Shown one piece after another: positions 6,894 to 14,437 of a stretch of 16,239 nt of DNA; the first letter of the stretch is position 1, and each line of letters begins with the position of its first letter. Both the position numbers and the translations under genes were made by a program. Below the pieces are notes generated by a model. That model made no database searches and was not told where the DNA came from. It saw nothing but the letters and a program-made list of their open reading frames with translations. This DNA is from CALGLS01 sp047626155 (GTDB lineage: Bacteria; Bacteroidota; Bacteroidia; Chitinophagales; Saprospiraceae). The stretch is from assembly GCA_047626155.1 (NCBI GenBank), contig JBLHRR010000134.1, positions 1 to 16,239 of the forward strand, in the 5' to 3' direction.

Positions 6894-7140
6894 ATGAAAA
6901 TACATAAAGCTATTTTTTATTCTTCTGCTTAGCATTCTGCCTTATTCCTTCCTGTTCAAAAGATGATGAAGCAGCGGCAAAGGAGGATACTCCTACGCTC
7001 ATATAGAGACATCAATGATTTGACCTGGCAGAATATACACAATTACGAAATCCCCACAGAAACGATTCCTTCTGATTTATGGAGATGGTTTGAGCGATGA
7101 AGAACGTCTTCAATTGATCGAATATTTGAAAACATTGTAA
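6894..7140 (+). pseudogene. Remnant of a lipoprotein di-haem cytochrome c peroxidase / MauG-like gene
   Basis: ATG at 6894 opens MKIHKAIF and stops at TAG after 12 codons. A +2 frame from 6917 continues as LFFCLAFCLIPSCSKDDEA, a lipoprotein signal with lipobox IPSC, and stops at 7004. The original frame resumes at 7005 (RDINDLTWQN...) and stops at 7096. A third frame from 7072 gives YGDGLSDEERLQLIEYLKTL, then TAA at 7138-7140, which resembles the C-terminus of di-haem cytochrome c peroxidase/MauG proteins. The ends of a gene thus survive in ~247 bp with at least three frame changes, while the haem-binding core is gone. Frames and stops are seen; the family is inferred mainly from the last 18 residues. 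Confidence 0.6.
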
Positions 7141-7328
7141 GAGCTGAACAGGGGGGGAGGACGGTCCTTTCAAATTTGTGTTTCACTTTGATGTGAAGGA
7201 AGGGAGCCTATTTGCAATTCATCTACAAGCGTCATCTTATGTCAAGGTGAAAATAGTTAAAGTCAGTTTTTCGTTCTTATGTCGCCCATATAGCAAAAGC
7301 AAAAAATGCTTTTTATAGTGTTTGGAAC

Positions 7329-7566
7329 TTAGTGTTTTACCCCATCGATTCTATCTTCTATTAGAATTTTAGCAAAATATAAACCTTTAGAAATATACAT
7401 TTTCATCCAAAATGAAAACGAATAAAATTTCATATACCTGCTATTGAGATGGCAGAAACCGAAGATTATTCCCATCAGTTTCTTTATACCATATATCCTA
7501 CTTTGTCTCAAGTTGAACTAGAAGCTTGTTGTCGTTTGAACAGTAAGGGCAGTAGTTTGATATTTT
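7329..7566 (-). pseudogene. Decayed T9SS sorting-domain tail
   Basis: On the minus strand, 7566-7498 reads ISNYCPYCSNDNKLLVQLETK and stops, like a damaged N-Y-P-N-P-F sorting-domain start. A different frame, ending at TAA 7329-7331, reads MYISKGLYFAKI and then LIEDRIDGVKH, like the closing S-x-G-L-Y-x-x-K-[IV] strand of such domains. The middle is frame-shifted. No intact gene body is found upstream on this strand. This is a tentative reading of degraded sequence. Confidence 0.4.
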
Positions 7567-7762
7567 TATAGCCATACCTTATGATAGCAAGTTATCAATT
7601 GTCCGACACTTCGTTATGATTAATTCCATATCGTCGTTAAGAAGGCAATAAGTACTTTTTTGAAGCGTATTTTGGCACCATTATTCGTAAAAGAAAATAC
7701 GATATATGGTAATATAAACCTATATTCGCAGTGTCAAATTCTCTTGTAAACTCAAAATTTTA

Positions 7763-9697
7763 ATGATGAAAAAATTATTTACTTTATTCTTCGTCCTTGG
7801 GGCGATTTCTTTTGTTTCCGCACAGACAACTTACTGGGCCGAAACTTTCAATGATGGCTTGCCAACAGATTGGACTCTTGAAAATGTTGGTGGTACTGAT
7901 TGGATATTTGGAACACCAGCAGATGTTTCTAGTCAATTCTATGCTGCACCTGCTAATGCAGATGGAGGCGTTGCTTGTTTTAATGATGACCTCATTGGTT
8001 CTGGTGATGCTAATAACGGAAGATTAACATCTAATGCAATTGATCTTACAGCAGCCCCTGCAGCTGGCCTGATTGTAGAAATGAAAACAAATTTCTTAAA
8101 CATAGATTATCAGGGAGCTGATGAAACGGCTATCGTTTCTATTTCTAATGACGATGGAGTGACTTGGACAGAGCTAGCGAGCCTTGGGGCATCAGTTGGT
8201 TATGAAGTTCCTTCTTGGGATATTAGCTCGTACGCTGGTAGTACTATCTTGTTAGCCTTTGTTTACGATGACGGAAACGAATGGAACTATGGATGGACTA
8301 TCGATGAAGTACGTATCTCTGATGCGATCACTTTAATTGATGCTCGTTCTTACCGTATTCACGCTGGTTCATCTGTAATCATGGATGATGCAATTGTAGG
8401 TACTAGTTACCACAACAATGGATATGTAGTGAACTACGGTCTTGAGACAATCACTTCTTTCGATGTAACACTTTCTAATGGTGCTGATTCTTACACTCAG
8501 TCTTATGATAATGTAAATATCGCACTTAATGGTGTAGCACGATATGCGCACGATCAGGAAGTTATTGTAGAAGGTGATGTTGAATGGACTGTAACGATTT
8601 CTAATGTAAACGGTTCTATGGATGATGATGTAGATTTATCTGATAACTCTATGTCTTTCAACTTGAACGCTGTAGACAATGCACACCCAGACAAGGCGGT
8701 ACTTGTAGAAGAAGCAACTGGAACATGGTGCCCATGGTGTACAAGAGGTACTGCTTACCTTGAAGAAGTTTCTAAGCGTGTAGGTAAGCACTTCGTTGGA
8801 ATCGCTGTTCACAATGGTGACCCAATGACTTTGAGTGCATATGACGGTTCAATGGATGTTGGTGGTTACCCATCTGCTATTTACCAAAGAGACGAAGAAA
8901 TGGATCCTTCAGCAATCGTTCCTGATGTAATGAATGATATTCAAGATGCACCAGAGGCGACTGTTCGCGTTGGAGCTTCTATTGATGGTGACGAATTGAC
9001 TACTTCTATTCATATTACTTTCATGGAAGAAATGGATGATGCTGACCACAATATATCTATCGTTTTAATTGAAGATGGTATGACTGGAACTGGTAATGAC
9101 TGGGCTCAGGCAAATGCATATGCTGGTGGTGGTAATGGCCCAATGGGTGGTTACGAATTATGGGGTTCTCCAGTACCTGCTAATGAAATGGTTTATGACC
9201 ACGTTGGTAGAGCTTTGATTGGTGGTTTTGATGGTCAGAACGAATTTACTGGAGCTTACGCTGCAGGCGTAACTACTGACTTCATTTTCGAAGCATACGA
9301 CATACCTTCTGATATGAACATGGACAATGTACACATTGTGGGTTTATTGCTGGATAGTGACGGAGTAGTTGTAAACGCATTCTCTTCTAGCGTTGACGAA
9401 GCTCTTGCTTTTGGTCTAACCGCTAACAAAGAAGTTTATGACAACAACTTGGCTACTGTATTCCCTAACCCAGTACAAAACTCAACTAGAGTTTCTATGT
9501 CTTTAGAAGGTGCTAAAGAGGTTTCTATCTCTGTAGTGAACACAATGGGACAGACTGTATCTGCAAACGATTACGGTTCAATGTCTGGTACTGTTCAGTT
9601 GGACTACGATATGTCTGGCTTAGCTACAGGTATTTACATGATGCACATCAAAGCAGGTGATACTATTATGACTAAGAAGATCAACAAGATCGACTAA
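7763..9697 (+). CDS. Secreted Omp28/thioredoxin-like CxxC protein with T9SS type A sorting domain
   Basis: The protein has 644 residues. A signal peptide (~1-21) is probably cleaved in the SAQTT region. Residues ~22-190 form a MAM/choice-of-anchor-J-like beta-sandwich: ETFNDGLPTDW near the start and GWTIDEVRIS at the end. Residues ~195-305 look like another beta domain. Residues ~311-545 resemble Omp28-family proteins with a thioredoxin fold: VLVEEATGTWCPWC with a CxxC pair at C323/C326, and a likely cis-Pro at P370 in GGYPSA. The C-terminal sorting domain runs from VFPNP (566-570) to 644. The protein should cross the outer membrane by T9SS and stay on the surface or be released. Its role is unknown; a thiol-redox or adhesion function fits. 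Many codons, mainly in the second half, are C-ending (AAC, TTC, TAC), suggesting high expression. The gene has its own terminator and no operon partner. Confidence 0.88.
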   Translation: MMKKLFTLFFVLGAISFVSAQTTYWAETFNDGLPTDWTLENVGGTDWIFGTPADVSSQFYAAPANADGGVACFNDDLIGSGDANNGRLTSNAIDLTAAPAAGLIVEMKTNFLNIDYQGADETAIVSISNDDGVTWTELASLGASVGYEVPSWDISSYAGSTILLAFVYDDGNEWNYGWTIDEVRISDAITLIDARSYRIHAGSSVIMDDAIVGTSYHNNGYVVNYGLETITSFDVTLSNGADSYTQSYDNVNIALNGVARYAHDQEVIVEGDVEWTVTISNVNGSMDDDVDLSDNSMSFNLNAVDNAHPDKAVLVEEATGTWCPWCTRGTAYLEEVSKRVGKHFVGIAVHNGDPMTLSAYDGSMDVGGYPSAIYQRDEEMDPSAIVPDVMNDIQDAPEATVRVGASIDGDELTTSIHITFMEEMDDADHNISIVLIEDGMTGTGNDWAQANAYAGGGNGPMGGYELWGSPVPANEMVYDHVGRALIGGFDGQNEFTGAYAAGVTTDFIFEAYDIPSDMNMDNVHIVGLLLDSDGVVVNAFSSSVDEALAFGLTANKEVYDNNLATVFPNPVQNSTRVSMSLEGAKEVSISVVNTMGQTVSANDYGSMSGTVQLDYDMSGLATGIYMMHIKAGDTIMTKKINKID

Positions 9698-9739
9698 TTT
9701 TAATTAGTGTTAACTGATCTTTGTAAAGATCAATAATGG

Positions 9740-9778
9740 AAGAGCCACGTTGTTATACAGCGTGGCTCTTTTGTTTTG
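9740..9778 (+). terminator. Intrinsic terminator of the CxxC T9SS gene
   Basis: A perfect 10-bp stem AAGAGCCACG (9740-9749) / CGTGGCTCTT (9761-9770) has an 11-nt loop and is followed by TTGTTTT. It lies 43 bases after the stop. A second tight hairpin (GATCTTT/AAAGATC, 9716-9731) precedes it. Confidence 0.85.
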
Positions 9779-9880
9779 AGGTAGGGTGAAAAATAAAGGC
9801 TTTCATCTAGTCTCAAATAAAATACTTGCCTACAAAACGACGGAATTCAGATTATAAAGGAGATTCTTTAAAAAATACCT

Positions 9881-9888
9881 TATTTTTG
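9881..9888 (+). promoter_or_regulatory. Possible -7 promoter motif (TATTTTTG) for the first tandem T9SS gene
   Basis: TATTTTTG fits TAnnTTTG and lies 69 bases before the ATG at 9957. The string TTTTTGTATCT that includes it recurs at ~9912-9922. No clear TTTG -33 partner is seen. Confidence 0.35.
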
Positions 9889-9956
9889 TATCTATTACAA
9901 TGCATCTCTAGTTTTTGTATCTAAACTAAAATCTTTAACTCCTTAATTTAAAAATT

Positions 9957-10679
9957 ATGAAATCAATATTTACACTCTTGCTTGCAGCTCTTTTTACATT
10001 TACTGCCGTTGCTCAGGACCTTACTCTTAGTGAAGAGAACATGGTTATTGACGCTAGTGGAGGCTTTGAATTAGGAGATCTTACGCTAACAAATAACAGT
10101 AATGCAACAATAGAAATTGCAGTACGATTGGAACGAGTTTGTTTAACCAGTCTGGATCCAACAAAAATTCAAATCTGTATCGGTACGCTTTGTTTTGCTG
10201 CTGTAAATACAACGACAACTTGGGGCCAAGATAATGCTACCGCGTTTGTAACCTTAGAAGCGGGTGCTTCTGATAGTCAATTCTCGTTTCACCAATTGCC
10301 ATATGGCGATTATGAGTCAGAGTGGAACATCGTTTTCTATGATAGAAACAATGAAGCTAGCGCAGCAACACTAAACATAAAAATCGAAGACCCCACTTTA
10401 GAAGCTTGTACGCCAACAGGAACCAACGATTTCGATTACACTATCGGTAAGGCTTATCCTAACCCCGCATTTGATTTGATTAATATCTCTTACGAAATAG
10501 ATGTAAATGAAGCGAACTTAAACATTTACAACTCAACAGGGATGTTGGTAGAAACAGTAGTAGTAAACCCTCAGTCAGAATCAGTAGCAGTAAATCTTGC
10601 GGATTATGTAAACGGTGTTTATTTCTACAATGTAACTGATGGAAAAGGACAGTCAAAAATGATGTCTTTTGTGAAGTAA
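9957..10679 (+). CDS. Small secreted T9SS protein, tandem paralog A
   Basis: The 240-residue protein has a signal peptide at 1-19 (cleavage near AVAQ/D) and a ~140-residue N-terminal domain I do not recognise. It looks all-beta, with TLTNNSNATIEIAVRLERVC reminiscent of an immunoglobulin-like fold. Four cysteines (C62, C74, C79, C151) are conserved in paralog B and may form disulfides. A linker (CTPTGTNDF) leads to a T9SS type A sorting domain from AYPNP (166-170) to the end, typified by NIYNSTGML and YVNGVYFYNV. It is probably exported to the cell surface by T9SS. The ATG at 9957 follows an A/T-rich leader without a Shine-Dalgarno site. The last 201 bases of the gene and its terminator are nearly identical to those of paralog B, while the rest has diverged. 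Confidence 0.85.
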   Translation: MKSIFTLLLAALFTFTAVAQDLTLSEENMVIDASGGFELGDLTLTNNSNATIEIAVRLERVCLTSLDPTKIQICIGTLCFAAVNTTTTWGQDNATAFVTLEAGASDSQFSFHQLPYGDYESEWNIVFYDRNNEASAATLNIKIEDPTLEACTPTGTNDFDYTIGKAYPNPAFDLINISYEIDVNEANLNIYNSTGMLVETVVVNPQSESVAVNLADYVNGVYFYNVTDGKGQSKMMSFVK

Positions 10680-10698
10680 ATTTTACTAAATTCGATAT

Positions 10699-10738
10699 GA
10701 AAAAAGCCAAGTGATTGTTCTTCACTTGGCTTTTTTTA
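10699..10738 (+). terminator. Intrinsic terminator of paralog A
   Basis: The stem is GCCAAGTGA (10706-10714) / TCACTTGGC (10722-10730), with a 7-nt loop, A6 before and T7 after. The stem is identical to that of the paralog B terminator. Confidence 0.92.
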
Positions 10739-10799
10739 TTTGGTGGACGGTTAATAATCGTCTAATAGAATTAATAACCTAAGCAGGCTTTTTCAAACT

Positions 10800-10941
10800 A
10801 TCTTTAGGTGCTATCTGGCAAAACAGCTTCTAAAATAAAGGTGCTCTAAAATTTACTGTATTTTTATATTATCTTTAGGTGCTACCCGAGAAAATTGCTT
10901 CTAAAATGAAGGTGCTCTAAAATTCACTGTATTTTTATATA
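10800..10941. repeat. Tandem 71-bp direct repeat upstream of paralog B
   Basis: Unit 1 spans 10800-10870 and unit 2 spans 10871-10941, head to tail, with 9 differences by eye (~87% identity). Shared blocks are ATCTTTAGGTGCTA, GCTTCTAAAAT, AAGGTGCTCTAAAATT and ACTGTATTTTTATAT. Each unit ends in an A/T-rich ACTGTATTTTTATA box similar to the promoter-like region of paralog A, so the duplication may have doubled a promoter or a regulator site. The second box ends 51 bases before the ATG of paralog B. Confidence 0.85.
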
Positions 10942-10991
10942 TATCAAAGCCATTTTCGCATTCGTGTCATTAACTTATTAAAATCAAAAAT

Positions 10992-11717
10992 ATGAAATCA
11001 TTACTTACACTTTTATTTGTTGTTTTATTTTCCTTCGGAGCTACTGCTCAGGATTTAACATTAAACATGAATTTAATAGAGTTACCTGCCAGCGGTATCA
11101 TGGACTTTGAAACCTTGGTTGTAACAAACAATAGCGGTGATTCGGTACAGTTAGCTTTTCGGTTAGAACGTGTTTGTTTAACCAGTTCTAATGAAACAAC
11201 AGTACAAATTTGTACACCCACAGGATGTTTTGGTTCCATAAATGTGACTACTACCTGGGGAGATAATCTAGGTGGTGTTGCCCTTGTAGCTTTGGCACCT
11301 TGGGCATCTGAAGGCACCTTCTCTATTCATATTTTTGATCAGGGACCAAATGCTTCGGAATGGAATTTTGTGATGTTTGACAGGTTTAACCCAACCAATG
11401 AAGTTGTATTAAATATTGTAGTTGACGATAATACTTTAGAAGCCTGTACTCCAACGGGTACTAATGACTTCGAGTATGGAATAGGTAAAGCCTTCCCGAA
11501 CCCAGCTTCTGATATTATTAATATCTCTTACGAAATAGACATAAATGAAGCGAGCTTAAACATTTACAACTCAACAGGGATGTTGGTAGAAACAGTAGTA
11601 GTAAACCCTCAGTCAGAATCAGTAGCAGTAAATGTTGCGGATTATGTAAACGGTGTTTATTTCTACAATGTAACTGACGGAAAAGGACAGTCGAAAATGA
11701 TGTCTTTTGTGAAGTAA
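10992..11717 (+). CDS. Small secreted T9SS protein, tandem paralog B
   Basis: The 241-residue protein has the same plan as paralog A. Its signal peptide is at 1-19 (ATAQ/D), and its all-beta N-terminal domain has the RLERVCLTS block and NxTTTWG. Cysteines at 62, 74, 79 and 152 match paralog A. The same CTPTGTNDF linker leads to a T9SS type A sorting domain starting at AFPNP. The N-terminal ~165 residues are roughly half identical to A by eye, whereas the last 65 residues differ at only three positions. The ATG follows an A/T-rich leader. A tandem 71-bp repeat lies upstream and a copy of the A terminator downstream. Duplication followed by divergence of the exposed domain is the likely origin. 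The function is unknown. Confidence 0.85.
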   Translation: MKSLLTLLFVVLFSFGATAQDLTLNMNLIELPASGIMDFETLVVTNNSGDSVQLAFRLERVCLTSSNETTVQICTPTGCFGSINVTTTWGDNLGGVALVALAPWASEGTFSIHIFDQGPNASEWNFVMFDRFNPTNEVVLNIVVDDNTLEACTPTGTNDFEYGIGKAFPNPASDIINISYEIDINEASLNIYNSTGMLVETVVVNPQSESVAVNVADYVNGVYFYNVTDGKGQSKMMSFVK

Positions 11718-12122
11718 GTTTTACTAATTCTTGAAATAAAAAAAGCCAAGTGATTGTTTTCACTTGGCTTTTTTATTTGAAAACGCATTAAAGAATAACC
11801 GACTATAAAAAATACCCATAAGATTGATTTTTGATGTATAATTGGGTAATTCTCGTTTTTTAACAGCATGACACTTTCTTTTTTTTGTATTTTGAATTCG
11901 GCTAAACACCGACTTTTCCAATCAGCTATAACTATGTTTTATGAATGTATTGTTTGAGCTATCTCAAGCAGTAGGTCTTTATGTTTTATATGAGCTGCTA
12001 AGTTTATATCTATTATAAGAGTTAATTATTCATAAATAAAGTTCCCCTCGTCAATTTACCAAATTTTCCATTTGAAAAAATACGCTGCGCTTTCACAGCA
12101 TATGAACCATTCGTAAAATTCT
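11718..12122. other. A/T-rich intergenic region
   Basis: Apart from the paralog B terminator (11738-11775), I find no gene, strong hairpin or clear TAnnTTTG promoter in this ~400-bp stretch before the cytochrome pseudogene. Confidence 0.5.
11738..11775 (+). terminator. Intrinsic terminator of paralog B
   Basis: The stem is GCCAAGTGA (11745-11753) / TCACTTGGC (11760-11768), with a 6-nt loop, an A-run before and T6 after. It is the same stem as at 10706-10730, part of the homogenised tail segment. Confidence 0.92.
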
Positions 12123-12862
12123 ATGAACATGAAGGAGTTAAACGCACTTTTACTATTTTGCTTTTTCACCACAATTGTTGGGGCACAAGAATCCACAAGC
12201 TATTTAGTTTATCAGCTCTTTCAAGAAAAAGGTGTGTCTTGTCATGGCCACAGTAATCCTGAGGCAGGGCTTGATCTGGAAGGTGCAGGAGCAAGTGATG
12301 AAGAGCGGATGTTAGACGTTCGTAATAGTATTGTTGGGGTTACTCCTGCGAATCCATTTGCTGCGGCTAAATAGTACCAATACATTTATCCAGGACAGGC
12401 AGAAAAGAGTTTTCTATTTCAAAAAATAAACGATGGCTTAGAACCAAGTCTTAGCTTAGGAGCTGATGAGGGAGAGTCTATGCCTTTGAATGGTCAGGAA
12501 ACGTTGACAGATGAAGAGAAAGAACTAATTCGTCAGTGGGTAGTTTTTGGTGCACCGGAAGAAGGGGAAGTAGTAGACCCGCAATTGCTATACGATTATT
12601 ATAACGTAAGCGGACAAGTGGCTTTTGACAGCCCTCCTCTAGCACCTGCTGTGGGCGAAGGATACCAGATTAGATTTGGTCCTTTCTTTCTCAGTCCTGC
12701 CGGGCAGGATGGCTCAGGACTAGAATATTATCTGAAGTACGATATGGACTTACCTTCCAATCTGGAAGTAAATCGAGGAGATCTTCCCGGAGGAATGTAC
12801 CTGTAGCGCGGGTGGCAGATAAAGACGGGAAATGGCAGTCTGGAAAGTTGTTTATAGAATGA
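12123..12862 (+). pseudogene. Pseudogene of a secreted c-type cytochrome with a T9SS tail
   Basis: One frame runs from ATG 12123 to TAG 12804-12806, broken by an in-frame TAG at 12372-12374 (context A-A-K-stop-Y-Q-Y, probably once a CAG). It encodes a signal peptide (1-21), then LFQEKGVSCHGH, where the haem motif CxxCH has become GVSCH (residue 37 Cys to Gly). A cytochrome-like segment follows, with TLTDEEKELIRQWVVFGAP. The stretch FGPFFLSPAGQ...EYYLKYDMDLP may be the start of a copper monooxygenase-like domain. After MYL, a one-base shift restores ARVADKDGKWQSGKLFIE and TGA at 12860-12862, a typical T9SS C-terminal strand. The lesions are thus a lost haem Cys, a nonsense codon, a frameshift and probably an internal deletion. 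Lesions are seen directly; the middle-domain identity is inferred. Confidence 0.75.
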
Positions 12863-12873
12863 TAGTTCAAAAA

Positions 12874-12937
12874 AAGAGGGGCCTGAATATAACCAACTAC
12901 AGGTTTCTATAGATTTGGTATATCGCAGGCCCCTCTT
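12874..12937. repeat. Long two-tier hairpin
   Basis: AAGAGGGGCCTG (12874-12885) pairs perfectly with CAGGCCCCTCTT (12926-12937). Inside, ATATAACCAA pairs with TTGGTATAT with one bulged base, leaving an ~18-nt loop. An A7 run ends just inside the left arm and an A-rich stretch follows, but there is no T-run, so it is not a standard plus-strand terminator. It starts 12 bases after the pseudogene's original stop. Confidence 0.7.
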
Positions 12938-12944
12938 GAAAAAT

Positions 12945-12973
12945 AAAACCGGTCTCCCCTAGAAACCGGTTTT
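12945..12973. terminator. Hairpin, possible terminator
   Basis: AAAACCGGT (12945-12953) pairs with ACCGGTTTT (12965-12973) across an 11-nt loop. The A4/T4 flanks make it a plausible weak bidirectional terminator, for the former pseudogene transcript (plus) or for read-through from fdhD (minus). Confidence 0.55.
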
Positions 12974-13436
12974 AACAGGGATCCAGCCTCCTGGACGATC
13001 TGTTGTAGTTCGATCAAAGTGTAGTTAACTCTTCCTCAGGAATTGAAAAAGAGACCATAATAAAAGTACTTTTTTGAATACAAGGATATTAAAATACCCT
13101 AATCCAAAAAAGATTCAAAAATGATAAGTTGTGTGGGATAATCAGTTAAGATGGTGTTATGAACTGATGTTTCGAAGATAGTATTACCAATGAAATAAGT
13201 AAGGCAATTACGAGGAGGGATGTGACAGGGATAAATGGTTTCTGAAGGTATAACACATTGATTACGAGCAGGGAATAAAAGTACATGTCGTTTTATAGTG
13301 ATATGTTTTCGTAGCCAATTGTTTTTCTTTTATCCGCGATTCAACCAAGGTCTTAGCTGAATTTTCAATATAAAGTGGGAACTTAAATTGGAGACAATTT
13401 TCAACCTGTCGAATGACTTGGGCGGGTATTCCATTT

Positions 13437-14282
13437 TCAATTTTCAATTACGGTTACTCGCTGAGGATGACAATAGATATTATATCGCTCTGATCGGACA
13501 AAACCCAAAACTGTCATTCCTGATTCTTCTGCCAACTGAACAGCCAAACTAGAAGGAGCACCCACAGCAGCCAACAAAGGGATTCCTGCCATCAATGCTT
13601 TTTGTATCAGCTCAAAACTTGCCCGGCCACTGACCATGATTAGAGAATCTGATAAAGGCAATTTATCTTCTTGAAAAGCAGCACCGATCAATTTGTCTAC
13701 TGCATTATGCCGACCAACATCTTCCCGTAGCAATTCCAATTTTCCATCAGCGCTAAAAAGGGCTGCCGCGTGTAACCCTCCGGTATCATCAAAGACAGCC
13801 TGTTGCTGACGCAGTAAATCGGGTAACTGATGAATGGTCTGATGATCGACTTTAAAATGTTCGGTTTCCAGCGGTTGGATTCCTGTTGCATATATGGCAT
13901 CAATCGAAGCTTTGCCACAAACACCGCAGCTGGAAGAAGTGTAAAAATGCCGCTCCAATTTAGAAATGTCCATTTCAATGTCGGCTTGCAGTTCAACTAA
14001 AATTCTATTCTCTTTAGTTGTAATAGGAAAGGCTGGTCTGCCAACCGCAGCGATTTGATCCATTTGCTGAATGATCCCTTCAGTCAATAGGAACCCAATA
14101 GCTAAGTCTTTATCATGACCGGGTGTGCGCATTGTTATGGAAATGCTCTTTTGATTGGTTTGGCCATTGCTTTCCCAGCGCATTTGAATTTCCAGTGGCT
14201 CTTCAACGGCTAGTAAATCCTCCTTTGAAAAAATTTTATTCTGATTGACTTCTTTGATGTTGATGGAATGGCGGCTGGACAT
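13437..14282 (-). CDS. fdhD: Formate dehydrogenase accessory sulfurtransferase FdhD
   Basis: FdhD passes sulfur from a cysteine desulfurase to the molybdenum/bis-MGD cofactor, which activates formate dehydrogenases. The 281-residue protein is of family length. Visible family motifs are EEPLEI (27-32), RTPGHDKDLAIGFLLTEGII (52-71), the persulfide-carrying loop SSSCGVCG with C119 and C122, DDTGGLHAAALF (165-176), REDVGRHNAVDKLIG (186-200), VSGRASFELIQKALMAGIP, and a C-terminal GFVRSERYNIYCHP. Start ATG at 14280-14282; stop TGA. No formate dehydrogenase or molybdopterin gene lies in the window, so its client is encoded elsewhere. It reads in the same direction as the GH3 gene, 155 bases away, but nothing shows a shared transcript. 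Confidence 0.93.
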   Translation of the reverse strand: MSSRHSINIKEVNQNKIFSKEDLLAVEEPLEIQMRWESNGQTNQKSISITMRTPGHDKDLAIGFLLTEGIIQQMDQIAAVGRPAFPITTKENRILVELQADIEMDISKLERHFYTSSSCGVCGKASIDAIYATGIQPLETEHFKVDHQTIHQLPDLLRQQQAVFDDTGGLHAAALFSADGKLELLREDVGRHNAVDKLIGAAFQEDKLPLSDSLIMVSGRASFELIQKALMAGIPLLAAVGAPSSLAVQLAEESGMTVLGFVRSERYNIYCHPQRVTVIEN

Positions 14283-14437
14283 AGGATGCGTTTATAAACT
14301 CAAAAAATGGTAAACTACTGTAGAATTTACAGAAACAAGCTTCTCTTTTTACCGATATGCCCGCAGGTGGAACTTCCTTTTAGGGGCTGGGGGCAATGCT
14401 GGCAAAAATGTATAGTAACTTAAAAAATGATCATCTT

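Larger units (their letters stand above)
12863..13436. other. Intergenic region with two strong hairpins, no gene recognised
   Basis: The first 110 bases hold two hairpins, annotated separately. A shorter GATCCAG/CTGGACGATC pairing follows at ~12980-13002. The rest (13003-13436) is A/T-rich with no recognisable gene. A 61-codon minus-strand frame at 13262-13447 has only a TTG start, overlaps the fdhD stop and matches nothing I know. Confidence 0.5.

Noticed and set aside
12372..12374. TAG readthrough or recoding
   Set aside because: The same gene has lost a haem cysteine and carries a frameshift, so decay is simpler than recoding.
12468..12478. GAGGGAGAGT string resembling the conserved loop
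   Set aside because: It lies inside the pseudogene reading frame (DEGES), lacks the GACCA part and has no flanking inverted arms; a chance match.
13262..13447. 61-codon minus-strand frame overlapping the fdhD stop
   Set aside because: It has only a TTG start and no recognisable similarity; not enough to call a gene.
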